Shown piece after piece: positions 11,101 to 22,379 of a stretch of 64,000 bases of DNA. Where the stretch lies: assembly GCA_021613375.1 (NCBI GenBank), contig CM038716.1:17677524-17741523 (forward strand). Reading direction: 5' to 3'. A program made the translations under genes and the position numbers. Numbering within the stretch: the stretch's first letter is position 1; each line of letters opens with the position of its first letter. The notes beneath the pieces were generated by a model, which did not search any database, was not told where the DNA came from, and saw nothing but the letters and a program-made list of their open reading frames with translations. The stretch is from Megaleporinus macrocephalus (taxonomy: Eukaryota > Chordata > Actinopteri > Characiformes > Anostomidae).

Positions 11101-11424
11101 TGCAGAATTACAATTTTCTTGGTACATGTGCGGTAAAGCTGTGGTATAAAAATGTCATAACCATGCCATAAGCATGTCATGGCAGATGGCAGTCATATCA
11201 TCGCTGCATGTATATCTAATTATATTATTTTTCTATATACTTTGAGTGCTGTATCTGTCCTGTACTTTCTGTGAGACGTTTATGATGAGTGAACCAATAC
11301 AAAGGGTATAAAATGACTGAATGTAACATCTTTAGCTTATATTAAAAGTTAAGAATGTTTTTGTCTTCTCCATTTCAGCGATGACAAGCTCTCCATTATC
11401 AGTCATTCTTATGACGATCCTTCA

Positions 11425-11612
11425 GTCTGCGGGGTGGTAGCCTAGTGGAAAGAGAGGTCAGCTAACTAGAAGGTCACAGGTTCAAATCCTAAGACTGGAT
11501 CTATCTGGTTATGCCCTCGGAAAAGATGATTTACCCCCTCCTCTGCTGCTGCTCCCAGGGCATCGTTAGGCAGCAAATTTCTCTTGTAAGGATAATAAAA
11601 AAAATATAACAT
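11425..11612 (+). mobile_element. tRNA-derived SINE
   Basis: The head has a perfect RNA polymerase III A box, TAGCCTAGTGG (11438-11448), and a B box, GGTTCAAATCC (11479-11489), spaced as in a tRNA. The body that follows includes CTGCTGCTGCTCCCAGGGC and an A-rich end (AATAAAAAAAATATAAC). It does not fold as a functional tRNA. The short head-body-tail layout and fish phrasing ('aaggtcacaggttcaaatcc') fit a SINE. The tail appears decayed and a target-site duplication is not obvious. Confidence 0.75.
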
Positions 11613-11759
11613 GACAGATGCCATGATGTTTGACTAAAGATAACAGTAATGTGACACTATTACATTACTGAACAAAATTGTTCATGACAGCATATGACAC
11701 CTGCCAGGACATGTTTATGGCATGGTTACGTCAATGTTACAGTACATAAAAGCATAAAT

Positions 11760-12180
11760 ATGAGAGAATTCTCTTTAAAACACTACAGATAACGATGGCC
11801 TTTATTTCTAGCGTGACTGTAGCTCTATCTTTGCTAATCTGATTCTTAATAATGTAATGGAATCCAAGAGGGCTTAATATGTGCTCTCTAATTGGACATA
11901 GTATTGTGCCAAATCTTCAGTAAGGATATCTTTACGCCCACAGCTTCTGTTAGCATTTCTTTCAATGTGCCACTGTTTTGTAATGTTTTTGTGACTGATT
12001 GGAATCAAATCATAGCAGTAGATGTTCCAACATCTAATGGAGCATCTTCCCAGAAGAGCAGATGCTGTTACTGGGACCATCTCCGTATTAATTCTCTTCA
12101 TTTTGACAGAGATGTTGGAAAAACGCTGATGCGCCCTGAGGTGAGAGATCCAACTGAGCTCTTCTCATATTCTCACTAAC
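11760..12180. promoter_or_regulatory. candidate conserved non-coding element
   Basis: Repeat-free sequence with homeodomain-type cores (GCTAATCTG, CTCTAATTGG, TATTAATTC) and a short hairpin, AGATGTT-CC-AACATCT (12020-12035). Its right end repeats, in diverged form, in the next candidate block. Function is inferred from motif density only. Confidence 0.3.
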
Positions 12181-12439
12181 AGACCATCATTGCAGGCTCC
12201 TAACAGCATCATCGACGTTCATATGGTTTTTCAATGTAAAAAAATGCTGCTCATAGCTATTCAGGCTCATTGGTTATCATTGGTTAATCTAAATACTTCT
12301 GTAATCAGACAGACTAAGCGACAGGCTGGGTTCTTTTTCCTTTTCTTGAAATTCTAGACTGCGTATTAATTACAAAATCTTGTCCTTTGTCTATTTTGCT
12401 CTTGTATTTTTGTCAACCAGAAGCAGGTGGCTTCCTTTC

Positions 12440-12606
12440 CTGAGTCTTGGCTCCTGTCAAGGTTTCCTCCTCTTGCTCTTGGGGAGTTTTTCCTTGCCAC
12501 TGTCATCCTTGGCTTGCTCAGGGGGGCTTGGACCCGGATTTTCTGTAAAGCTGCTTTGTGACAACGGCTGTTGTAAAAAGCGCTATATAAATAAACATTG
12601 ACTTGA
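12440..12606 (+). mobile_element. retroelement 3' tail ('gctatataaataaa' type), copy 1
   Basis: The series CAAGGTTTCCTCC, GAGTTTTTCCTTGCCACTGTC, GGCTTGGACCCGGATTTTC, GTAAAGCTGCTTTGTGACAA and GCGCTATATAAATAAACATTGACTTG is a well-known abundant fish repeat, probably a LINE 3' end or a SINE sharing it. A reverse-strand relative lies at 21664-21880. Confidence 0.7.
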
Positions 12607-12639
12607 AGCGCAGGTGTCTGGACCCTTTTGGACACACAT

Positions 12640-13030
12640 TGTATGTGACAGGGCTGTGCGACAGACAGGGTCGCATATATGTATCGACCCAGAGAAAGAG
12701 CAACCGGCCGCTAATTCCGCCCCCTGAGCTTTGTGTGGCGGGTGCAGTATAGGGATAATAGGAGGCAGACAGTGTGGCCCAACAGACCTGGAGTCTTTAT
12801 GGTAGTGTCAATATTACCTGTCCCTCATGCCTTCAGAAGTAATGAGACAAAAAGCCCCCTTCCATCCAAGAGCAATATCATTCATTATCCATGGCTAACG
12901 GGTTTCCACCGGCTCCAGGGAGGGTGCGGCCCTACAGCCCCTCAGCCAGCCTGTCTCTTCGGCTCTGCAGCGTCGATGCGGTCTGGGGTGAGAGATCCTA
13001 ACTGAGGCTAAGTGAGTCATATCTCTAGAG
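12640..13030. promoter_or_regulatory. candidate conserved non-coding element
   Basis: GC-balanced, repeat-free block with phrases such as GTCAATATTACCTGTC and GGCCGCTAATTCCG that combine homeodomain cores and E-box/ZEB-type CACCTG/CAGGTG-like words. It ends with GGTGAGAGATCCTAACTGAG, nearly repeated 845 bp upstream. Confidence 0.3.
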
Positions 13031-13230
13031 TGCCATGCTGGACAAATAGGCTGTGACCCTGGCACACAGTGTCCCTGAACCCAGACCTCTACTGCCGCAT
13101 ATAAATATAGACTTAAGGCAACATGTACACATGCCATACACAGGCACACTCCACATATTGGTTTATTGATAATTATTGATAATGGCTGTGAAATCAGTAG
13201 TATCCTGGATTTTCCTGGATTTCTTGGATC

Positions 13231-13255
13231 TAGGGTTAGGGTTAGGGTTAGGTTA
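13231..13255. repeat. short telomere-like TTAGGG run
   Basis: About four tandem TAGGGT units (TAGGGTTAGGGTTAGGGTTAGG) preceded by TTCCTGGATTTC repeats. It is interstitial and far too short for a telomere. The rest of 13260-14120 is unremarkable. Confidence 0.85.
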
Positions 13256-14127
13256 TTGGCGCAATTATAATGCGCCAAAATGATTCATAATTGTACATGA
13301 CATTGTGCCTTTGTGCCTCACTTTGTCTTTAAGACTGATATACGTAACTAGTAATACTTTTTATTTATATTATCAGTAGGTGGGGCTACATTGCTGTAAG
13401 CCGAATAGGTGGACATGTGTAAGTGTTGGTATTTAGAAACTTCTACAGGGGCAAGCAGCAAAAGAGAATGCACACTAATGCTGCACTACAGCCTCCCGCA
13501 TGTGTCATCTATTTCTCATAAATGTGATAAAGTAGTAAGGACCCCTGCTGAGTACTACAGTAAATTTCACACTGTCTATGTTTGTCCACACTTTTCACGT
13601 GCTTTAGTTCTGGTGTTTGGCCGAAGTGAATCATCTGTATGCTCGAAATAGCAGTTTTACACAGTGATAGTTACTGACAAACAACTTGCTGCCTAAATGG
13701 ATAGTTTAGTTTGAGTGAGCTGTGCTGTTGTTTACTGTATTTTTAAGGATGTTTCTTCATCTTAGTGGAATGTTTATCTTTGACACCCCCTGTAGCACAA
13801 ACAGAAACTGTCCTAGACATACCGAGCGCCTGACTTAGCTGTCAAGTCTCGAGGTTTTCCCGTCAAAATCACTGTTTTGCATTTGCTGCTGTCTCACCCT
13901 CGTAAGTGTAATTCTTGCAGCTTTTCACATTCCAGAAATAAAGTTCCTTTCACAAAATTCTGGGTTACTACACAGTTTCATGGCAGCAACCAACTAAACT
14001 GAAACTATGTATATTCATTTGTATGTATTTCAAATGCACGGGCCAGTGTTACTGAGCAATATAGCCACTTCAAATAAAAGAAGCAATTTGTAAGATTCCT
14101 ACTAAAAAACAACAGGCAGTATCCAGG

Positions 14128-14580
14128 CAGTACTCCTTCTTCCTCTTCAGTTCTTATGAGTCTAGTAGAAAGTTCAGTGTGAGTTCAGCATCAGATTTCA
14201 CCCTTATTCTCACCAACAGCGTCTCCAGCAGTGGAAAGCAGCACCAGTCTTAACACTTATGTTTCTATTTATATCACTACTTTTGTTTGCTGCCAAATGT
14301 GGACTCTTGCCCAGTAATTGGCAGCAATGACCACTTACCAATTAAGTTTACACTTCCTTTTATTTGTTACCTGTTCTTAAATGATCTAACTGGCGCCAAG
14401 ACCTTCAACGACATGATCGACAAGAAATGTGAAAATGCTGGAGCAGCGCTACTTCTTCATCCTCTCATATTGGACTGATGACTTGACACTATAGTGACTT
14501 ACTATCACCCCATGAGGTGCAAATGGGTTTTAGAAAACAGGGTTAGTTGGAGCTAGCAGGTTAGCACGACTGACGTGCCC
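14128..14580 (+). mobile_element. unnamed dispersed repeat (family B), copy 1
   Basis: Collinear similarity to 49050-49420 and, reversed, to 26340-26665. Landmarks in order are TCTTCAGTTCTTATGAGTCTAG, GTCTCCAGCAGTGGAAAGCA, TTTCTATTTA, GACCTTCAACGACATGATCG, GCTACTTCTTCATCCTCTCA and GTTGGAGCTAGCAGGTTAGC. Copies differ by many substitutions and indels, so the family is old. No open frame is conserved and no terminal repeats are evident. Class unknown. Confidence 0.6.
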
Positions 14581-14650
14581 TTAGGCAAGGCACCTCACGT
14601 GGCTAATTAGAGTGTCTAAAAAATTGTCTAACATTAGTAAATATTCTGTA
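14565..14650 (-). repeat. possible SINE tail fragment
   Basis: GTGCCCTTAGGCAAGGCACC is a phrase typical of fish SINE bodies. Only a short piece can be seen, adjoining family B copy 1. The stretch 14650-15040 shows nothing further. Confidence 0.25.
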
Positions 14651-15049
14651 GACAGCCTTTGAAACACCATCAAGATAATTTAATTTTGGAGTCTTTGCAA
14701 AATCTTTCAGATGGCTTCTTTAAACACCTGAGTACAGATTTCATGCACATGCATCGACAGTCCCCTAAATGCATCATGAAGTGAAATCTAGGGGCAAAGT
14801 TTTGTTTTTATTATAAAATGTTGGCATGCTATACAGTTGCTGTGTTACAGAACTCTTGGTTGTTTGCCTTTACAAAATATTCCTATGCAAATTAGTATAC
14901 GTACATAATTATTGATACAATAGTATTAGCTTTGAAAACATGTTATAGGGCCTGAATAATGAGAGGTAAGGTATTCTTTATATTGATAAAAAATATTACA
15001 TTTATGGCAAATTCTGTCCTGATTTAATGTGGGTTTTTTTTTCAATCTC

Positions 15050-15460
15050 TTATTGATTTAGCACTACACACAAGCAGTAAAGAGCGCGTCGCATTGCCTC
15101 TGCAAAGCACCTTCCCACACGTAGAGAAGAAACAGCCAAGCCCACAGGTGAAAGGCAAACTGTGAAGAATAAAAGGTCCTAAAAACATCCGTACCCACAC
15201 AAGCAAGCGCAAAGGCATCGCGCCACACACACAGACACAGAAACACCCAAGTTACTGCAGGTAGAGAGCACCCTCTTTGAAGAGGATGAAGGAAGGTAGG
15301 GGCAGACCAACAAAAGGGAAGAAAGCAAGTTTTGTTGTTACATCTTGACCTATCCACTTCCAGGTGTCCTTCACCGAGGCACAGTCGTCGTGAAAGGGAG
15401 GATAAGCGGAAAGAGAGGGGGAGAGGGAGAGAGAGAGAGAGCTTGCTAGAATCGACTAGC
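15050..15460. other. GA-rich low-complexity stretch and flank
   Basis: GAGAGGGGGAGAGGGAGAGAGAGAG occurs around 15411-15441, split by G runs. The 181-codon minus-strand frame (15064-15609) runs through this purine tract and a CpG-containing block, resembles no family, and is not called as a gene. Confidence 0.6.
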
Positions 15461-15469
15461 CACATCCTC

Positions 15470-16040
15470 TGTTTCAAGGCCTCTGCTCGGGATGGTGCGC
15501 GTACGTGACGGTATGTGTGGCCTCCGAATAAATAATTAATGGAAATGGGACTTGTTAGCAAGAGCAGCATAATCACTGGGGCTCCGGCTAATTGGCGAGT
15601 GTTTTTCACCTTGTCGCCAGAGTGGAGGAATTAAAAACAGTAACCGGAGAGAGCAGGGGGGCCAAGCGCCGGAGCGCCGGCCAGGCCGCTCCACCTGCAG
15701 CCACGTTCAATTACAATTAGGCTCTAACCTTGATGGGCGAGAAAAATGCATATGCGCCAGAGTGCTGATGGAAAAGCAAATTGAAAAGCTGTAGCAGATT
15801 TTAAGACGTGGACGACGTGTTTTGGAGGTGGCCTCGCGGATGCTTCTTTGATTGCATTGATTTAGCTGGGAATTGGCTCTAAATTTGAATTCTTGTCGAG
15901 TTACGAGGACTCAACGCTTTCCTGGCATCTTTCAAATGAATAGGCTCCATCTGCCAGAAGAGCATGCAATGCAGTGCCAGCGCTGAGGTGAGCTCCGCTT
16001 TACTCCAAGCTGGATGGAGGGAGTGGGATTATGTAAAGGT
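15470..16040. promoter_or_regulatory. strong candidate enhancer block
   Basis: Repeat-free and GC-balanced with dense developmental-type motifs: TAATTAAT (15533-15540), CTAATTGG (15588-15595), CAATTACAATTAG (15708-15720), the octamer-like palindrome ATGCATATGC (15746-15755), and ATTGCATTGATTTAG near 15855. Similar mixtures are characteristic of vertebrate conserved elements around transcription-factor genes. There is no open frame of note. This is the best regulatory candidate by eye, but conservation cannot be tested here. Confidence 0.45.
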
Positions 16041-16599
16041 GAGCTGAAGAGAGTGTTTCAGAGCGTGTTGTCGAAGGCAAAGTGAGCTGTGTGTTTAAAG
16101 TGTTTCTGGAAAACAAGAGCGCGTGCGATGAGAGCAGGCTTCTTTCTTTCCGTCTGCGTGTTTTTCTGCCTCTCATTTCCTCTGCCTGCTCATTTAATGC
16201 AAGACTCTGCCTCTCCATCTCTCCTCTCCTCTCTCGCTCTCTCTCCCCCTCCTCTATTCATGCTGAATTATTAAAAAGTGTTTTGATTCCCCCAATGATT
16301 GTGAATCTGGGGCTGCAGCTCTCTGCAGCAGCGCGGCCGTGCTTGCTTGTTTTTCCTTTCTCATCCCTCTCTCTTTTCTGCCTTCTTGCAGCTCCCTTGC
16401 TTTCTGCCCTTGTCTGAGAGTGATGCAGCCCCATGCTCGCTAAAATGCTACCTGTCTAATGTGTCGAAAAAAGAAAGATTTCTTTTGGATTTTCCTCCAA
16501 AGATACTCCCAGCCCTGCTTTCTCAGTCTGTAGTGTCTTTTTGCTCTCAATCTGCATTCAGGTCAGTGAGCAGTACTGAATGAAAAAAATAAAATAAAA

Positions 16600-17060
16600 T
16601 AAGAAAATAACTCTGTGGATCTTCGTCTCCTCTCTCCCAGAATGCATTGGGGGATGGTCCCAAATTGGCATAAGGTAGCTGACAGTCTCTCCTGGGATGG
16701 AAAGCTCTGTCTCCTGCTTGACTTTCTCCAAAAATGTCACAGTGAGTGAGGATACAAGCTTAAAACAGACTCCCCTTAAACACCTTTAGCCTTCTAGCAG
16801 GTGAGAAAGCTCGGCCTCACATGCTTCCGGTGATTCATTTGTAAATGATGGGGTTCTGGGACGGCGAATAATGACAGCTCCAGCAGGTTAATGGGGAGGA
16901 GAGATAAAAAATAACATATTAAAAGGGTGCATTAGAGATGCAGCTCAGTGGTAGGTTTCCTGATAGCTTTGGATCTGAGGATTAACGAGCATGCTAACGA
17001 GGTTCTTAAGCACATTCTCGCATACATGGCTTTCTCAGACAGCCTTCAGTTTCTCGTTCC
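16600..17060. promoter_or_regulatory. candidate conserved non-coding element
   Basis: Contains the hairpin-like ATTCATTTGTAAATGAT, a GCAGGTGAG E-box (ZEB/Snail type), CAGGTTAATGG and GGATTAACGAG. Repeat-free, with scattered CpG. The sequence 17060-17680 that follows is AT-rich and unremarkable. Confidence 0.3.
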
Positions 17061-17679
17061 ATCTGAATCATGAGTTGTCGGTAACCCAGTGTCGTGAGGC
17101 AGTTGTGTTGCTCAGGGCTACACTGTTCTTTTGAGGAAGGCTTGAACAGAACACTCAAGTCAGTAGTGTATATAAACACCAGGACTTGGCATAATGTGAC
17201 ATATCAGAGTGGCAAGAGTTAATGCTTTGTGATTTTTTTTCTTTAGTTACTTGAGTATTCATTATTAATCTACACATTTCTTTGTTCCCAGTTCCTTCCA
17301 TTTATGAACAGCTCAGTCAAAAGTGAAGGGAGTGCAGTTGTAACAACTCAGACAAAGTCATTTATTATTAAAATGACTGGAAATTGAATGGTGGATCAAA
17401 AAATAAATAAATGCAATATAATTCTGTGTATTTTGAACCAGCTAAGCTTTCCATTCTGAAAATATAATTTATAAAAATATATTTGAAACCACAAAAATGT
17501 AAGAAGTGAATGCGACTGTGTTAAATGTGGCAAAATGGGTTTTAATAGAAGTGCCCACATCAAAGCGATATAGTTGAAATGTATTTTATTTGCATGAGAT
17601 ATTATTTTTTTTATTAATCTGTACATGAAACTGAATTTATTTTGCGACACAGGGACTTCATTTATAGCTTACTGTGGGA

Positions 17680-17970
17680 GGCTTTAGGCTCATTTATGCT
17701 CACCTTTACATGCAAATCATTACATCCGTATTTGCGAACGTTCTCTGAAAGCTGACGTATATGGATGCAACAGAGCAGTACTACAGCAAAGCGTGGGTAC
17801 AGTGTAGTTCACAGTTCAAACCGGACACGCCCTCAGTTCCTCCTATTGGTAGTTGGAAAGTGAAAATGAATCTCTGTACACACGTCTCAAAGTATTTAAT
17901 GATCTTACAGACCACCAGCATCTACAACGCTGCCTCTTTTATCTCTTTCATAGCAGGTACATTATAATGC
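17680..17970. repeat. possible DNA-transposon fragment
   Basis: GAGGCTTTAGGCTCATTTATGCTCAC, TTTGCGAACGTTCT and AGCTGACGTATATGGA have the style of a dispersed fish DNA repeat, perhaps Harbinger-like, but I cannot define ends. Confidence 0.25.
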
Positions 17971-18376
17971 CATGTTTGTTGTTGCTAGTAACTTGTGAAC
18001 TGCCCTCTAATGAATAGATTAAAAGTATGTGTAGAGTGATAGTTGCAGTGTTTATTCATTTTCACATAGAAAGGGAGCATAAATGAGCCTTTAGTTATAA
18101 CACTAGCCCCACTATGTGGAAGCTGTGCCTTATGCCCCCCTAACACTGCAGGAAAATTGATAATAAATGACAGTGTACCCACATTACCCTGTGGTGTGGG
18201 GTTTCAATTATCCTTCAGATTGTACTTCCAGTTCAGTCAGGGCTGCCTCGATTGTGAATTGTAAATATTAAACATGTTCAATATTTATGACCCAGTGCCC
18301 TGTAGTGTGGGGTGCTTGGCAATTCTCTGGTGTAAAATGCAATGACATCATACCTGAAGGGCTGTCAAACAATGAG

Positions 18377-18966
18377 TGTCACGCATATGACTGTTCCTGA
18401 CACTAACATACTTACAAACTCCATTTCCCAGAATGCACATCCGGATGATGTCACACCCACATGTTCACCTCCAGCCAATCATGCACCTGTCCCACGATCA
18501 GCCTCCCCGGAATTCTAATACGCACAGCTGTTTGTCATTACGATCACCCCATATAAGCTTCACACACACAGACACACTTTGCGAAGTTTTGCCAACCTAT
18601 TGTTGCAATTCTGAGCGGTTTCCCTTGTAGTCTTGTTTGTCTATTCTGGTTTTGACTTGTTCCGTTTTCTGACTATTCTCCCTCTCGATTTCTCCTTCTG
18701 GTTGTGGTTGCCTGTATCTTACTCTCCCTTGGCTCTGATCTCCCTTCCGTACTCTCGACTCTCCCTTCGGATTTTCCCTCATGATTTGGTCGCCTCGCTC
18801 TCTGCTATTCTGGTTACGACTTCTGCCTGTCTCCTGGTCTACGATTCTCGCTCCGTCCCGTTTTGTGTTTGTTTGTATTTTGCTGCTCTGTCACACTGCT
18901 GATCTTAATAAATCCAACGTAACTTTTAGCTCTGCGAGCGTCGTGCTGAGTGTTTTGCCTTTGACA
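18377..18966 (+). mobile_element. solo LTR with 5-bp target-site duplication
   Basis: The element begins TGTCACGC and ends TTTGACA (canonical TG...CA). It is flanked on both sides by ATGAG (18372-18376 and 18967-18971), a 5-bp duplication as made by Ty3/gypsy and some other integrases. Inside are a TATA-like ATATAAG (18551-18557) and a polyadenylation signal AATAAA (18907-18912), in the order expected for an LTR on the plus strand. There is no internal retroelement DNA or second LTR, so LTR-LTR recombination probably removed the body. Frames at 18433-19017 are LTR artefacts. Gypsy-like is the best guess. Confidence 0.85.
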
Positions 18967-18999
18967 ATGAGAGAAGAGTTGAATGGAACTTGTCAGTGT

Positions 19000-20340
19000 G
19001 TATGGAAGAGGTTTTAAGCATGGTGGCTAAATTGAGAACTGAGTGGACTATGGAGAAGGAGGATAAGCTTGGATAACAATGTGAATGTATAACACCTCAG
19101 TATGTATAAGCCCTGTTGACCCCTGCTTTTGCGTCAGGCTTCATCCTTGACTTTCTCTGTGCAGAAAGCACACACCACCCGCATAGCAATAACCTCGCTG
19201 TTTAAATCTAAAGTCACGTTAGCTTGTAAGAAATCCATGTCCATGTTACATAATTTTCGGTCAAAATTTGCACTGTTTTTAGGATTGTTTTATAAGAAAG
19301 ACTGTAGCGACCCACTGCTGGCTGGCCTTGACATCAAGAAGCTTGTGAGGGAAGATCATGGGAAGTGTATGTCTTCCAGAGAAAGGATTATTTGTTTCAT
19401 CTGTCATGTTCATCAGTTAAAGTTATGTGATATGTGTTGATGGTGTTGTTTTATGTTGGGATGTGGGTTTAGTTGTGTGTGTGAGGGGGTCACCGTCAGG
19501 GGGAGGTGTCTGGCTAATGATGACCTCCCTCATAAGTTCAGTGCTCTGTATGTCTATCAGGTGGTGTAAAAAAAGCATGTCTTGCAGCAGAATCATGGCC
19601 TCCTCTGTCTTAGATTGTTCCAATGTTACAGTATTACGTACATTTGTCATGCATTGATTTACTTTGCATTCATTTATGTTTGAATGAGGTGCAGGACCAA
19701 GTGTCTATATGTTTCAAAGCAAAACAAGCAAAAAAAAAGAAACATTCCTGCTGATTAAAAAATTACACCTGTTTTGGGAGGGATTTTTGGTGCGGGGTTG
19801 TTAGTTTTGTGCTTCTAGCTTGCTAGTTTTAATGTGACCTATCTTTCCTTTTCTTTTCTGATTTTTCTCTGCATTTGCCATCAAGTGAAAAAAAAGTAAA
19901 AGGCAGTGTGCACGTGCATTCAGCCCGTCATCATTTTATATACAATCCCCAAAATTCCACCTCAAAGTAGCTTTCAAAAGTTCTTCCCCACTTTAAGATC
20001 ATTAAAAGACTATTCCTGGTTTGGCCTGTGGATCCCTTTTAGCCCTTGTTGTTACCACAAACTAATCAGTCTTATTATTGTAGTGCTTTGGCAGCCACTG
20101 TACTCCATCAACTGTGGTTACCTTTCCTTAAGAATGAAAAGGCAACGGCATTGCTGAGTGTATGTTATTTCCATACGTTGGAGTAAAACTCACCTCACTA
20201 TTTGTGCTTGATGTGTGAATGACATGCCGTAGCTGCCAGTGCACTGCTCTCTAGAGCCTGCGATCCATACAAGCATACTAATGCATCGTCCTGGAGTCTG
20301 TATGAGCAAAGTCAGCTAAGAGGGTTTCTCCATCAGAATA
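19000..20340. other. unique sequence, nothing recognised
   Basis: Mixed AT-rich DNA with GT-rich phrases at 19430-19510. No exon, RNA gene or repeat family seen. Confidence 0.4.
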
Positions 20341-20389
20341 ACATTGCTTATCATAGCACTTCATTATAATTTACAGCAGTCTTTGCACA

Positions 20390-20575
20390 TAGTAACGAGC
20401 ATGCTCTTCTCAGTAGTTGTTCTCTTATACACTGCAGAGGCCAGCAAGAAGTACAACGGCAGGCCAGCTGAGTGCATCTGAGCTGCAGTTCTTAACTGCT
20501 AATGCTCACCTTCTGATACTCAAGGAAACGTGATGAGTAACGGAGATCAATAGGTGCTCAGGAGGAAACCGTTCT
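20390..20575 (+). promoter_or_regulatory. duplicated non-coding module, copy 1
   Basis: Collinear with 23158-23345. The core GAGTGCATCTGAGC plus CAGTTCTTAACTG (20471-20499) matches the partner at 26 of 29 positions, and GAGATCAATAGGTGCT (20544-20559) recurs with one change. The intervening sequence aligns with small indels. Both copies lie on the same strand 2.77 kb apart. It could be a duplicated enhancer or two copies of a dispersed repeat. There is no coding signal. Confidence 0.55.
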
Positions 20576-20624
20576 ACACTAAGTTTTACATTCATAAAGA
20601 CACAGAAGCTGAAAATGGTTATTT

Positions 20625-20795
20625 GTAGAGATGCCATAGAAGAACATGTATTTTCCCCACAGAGCCGTTTAAATGACTGGTTCTTTAAATGAGGCTCTAA
20701 ATGAGCTGTGCAGACTTAATATGAAACTTAACCTAATGTAAAGGTTTTATAGCAATTAAAGGTTTTTTAACCTTTTAACTAGAAACATTCAAGAA
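20625..20795. repeat. 'GGTTCTTTA' type DNA repeat fragment
   Basis: GATGCCATAGAAGAACATGT, TGGTTCTTTAAATGAGGC, AAAGGTTTTATAGCAATTAAAGG and TTAACCTTTTAAC follow the order of an abundant fish repeat built on GGTTCTTTA/TAAAGAACC words. The copy is decayed. The stretch 20800-21660 after it shows nothing recognisable. Confidence 0.45.
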
Positions 20796-21663
20796 TAGAG
20801 AAATGCTGCTGCTTGGCAAGGATGCGTTAAGGTGGATGTCAACTTGTTGTTCATCATGTGATTATGACACTAACAATATGGAAGCCTTAGAGAACAAAAC
20901 AGGTGAAGAGCTGGTCTGAATCTCTGGAGGCTAGCAATGGGATCTCGTGCTCCATGGAAAGGGCATGTCACTGTCACCCATTAATGACCTGTAGAGTTTT
21001 GCTTTGTTGTAACAGTTTTCCGCCCAATCTACAATGGATCAAAGATCAGATACTGAATGTTGTTATCTCTGGTTTCCCTAAGGCTATAGTAAGTAAAAGG
21101 TCAAATGCATGACACCTCATGATCCTGTAAAGTCAGTTACTCTTATTTTTCAGTGGGCTATGGCATTTTAAACTTATCTGGCTCTTGGCAGAGCGTTTCG
21201 GCAAGTTACGTCTAAATCGGATACAAATTTGTGAGATTCCAAAGTGTCTCCGGTTCCCTAAGGGCTAGCAGTGCAGTCCAAGGCTGGCTGGGCAGCTCTG
21301 CGCTGTACTCAGATGTGGAATTTGGTTTTATCACAGAGTTTTAAAGTCATTTCCCTTCTACTGTGGTTTTTCTCATGATGTCTTCAGTGATCAGTCAACG
21401 TCGCTGAACATAACAGTCGACTTTTTAATCCCATCGGGAGCTGGGCTCATTTACTGGAAATAATGACACATACAGTTATAGGCAAATATTATGAATTTTG
21501 AGCTTGTGTGTGTGCATAGGTGAGTATAAAGTAAGTATATTCTCTATAGTGAACACCCTTGTGTAGATTTTCATGCACAGTTATATGTATATTCATGTGC
21601 TAAATGTAACATATTGGAACGTAAGATGTGACTTGTGCACAAAACTGTGGCACAAGATATATA

Positions 21664-22345
21664 GTCAAGTCAAGCCAAGTTTATTTATATACCGCTTTTT
21701 ACAACGATGTTGTCTCAAAGCAGCTTTACAGAGTTTTGAAAACAGACAGTTACAACATATATCCCCCAGTGAGCAAACCAGAGGCAACAGTGGCAAGGAA
21801 AAACTTGGGAGGAACCAGACTCACAAGGGGAGACCCATCCTCCTTTGGTCAAACAGTATTTACAGTTTAATAACCAAACACCAAAGAAAAGAGTCTCTGT
21901 TTGAAATCTGGATAGCAAAGCTTTAGAAGCTGCACAGGTAGAGGCAGTCTCTGACTGAGACAGTCTATGACTAAGGCAGTCTATGACTGAGGCAATCTAT
22001 GACTGAGGCTTTATGTAAAGTGGGTGTGAGCTGAAACAGCCCCATCCTATCTCAAATGGGGTGCACCTGGATGGCACAGTGATGTAACTGAGCGTGTAGC
22101 AGTTGACACAGAAGGACAGGTGAGCTGGCTAGTGATGGGTGGGGTGAAGGCCCTGATGATCAGTCCTTCAACAGCATTCAACAGACAGGAGGACAGTCAT
22201 TACCTCAGGAAGAGTAAAGAGAGAGAGTTAGTTGGGCTCGGGAGTAAGACTGTAGAGAATATGAATTTTCAGAATTTTAGAGTGTGGCTGGCGACTCCGG
22301 CAGATCTAACTATAACAGCCTAAACTAAAAGGAGAGAACCAGAAG
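21664..22345 (-). mobile_element. retroelement 3' region, reverse orientation
   Basis: Starting from TCAAGTCAAGCCAAGTTTAT, the reverse complement reads through the same landmarks as 12440-12606 (AAAGCAGCTTTACAGA, GGCAACAGTGGCAAGGAAAAAC, GGAGGAACCAGACTC). It continues upstream through a 16-bp minisatellite to ATCTAACTATAACAGCCTAAAC near 22320, also a familiar fish phrase. This looks like the 3' untranslated part of a truncated LINE or a long SINE relative. No transposase or reverse transcriptase domain is present. Confidence 0.65.
21941..22010. repeat. 16-bp minisatellite, about 4 units
   Basis: Units of GAGGCAGTCTATGACT start at 21941, 21957, 21973 and 21989, with 0-2 changes each and a partial fifth unit. 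It lies inside the retroelement 3' region. It has no spacers and is not a CRISPR array. Confidence 0.9.
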
Positions 22346-22379
22346 GTAACATGGAAATGAGAGCACCCTAAAACACTGG

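Noticed and set aside
11425..11500. Functional tRNA gene
   Set aside because: A and B boxes are present but the acceptor and anticodon arms do not pair and a SINE body follows.
13231..13255. TTAGGG repeats as a chromosome end or fusion point
   Set aside because: Only about four units with ordinary sequence on both sides.
15064..15609. 181-codon minus-strand frame
   Set aside because: It passes through a purine-rich low-complexity tract and a motif-rich block, with no family resemblance.
21941..22010. Regular 16-bp repeats resembling a CRISPR-like array
   Set aside because: The units abut without spacers and lie in a vertebrate retroelement 3' region.
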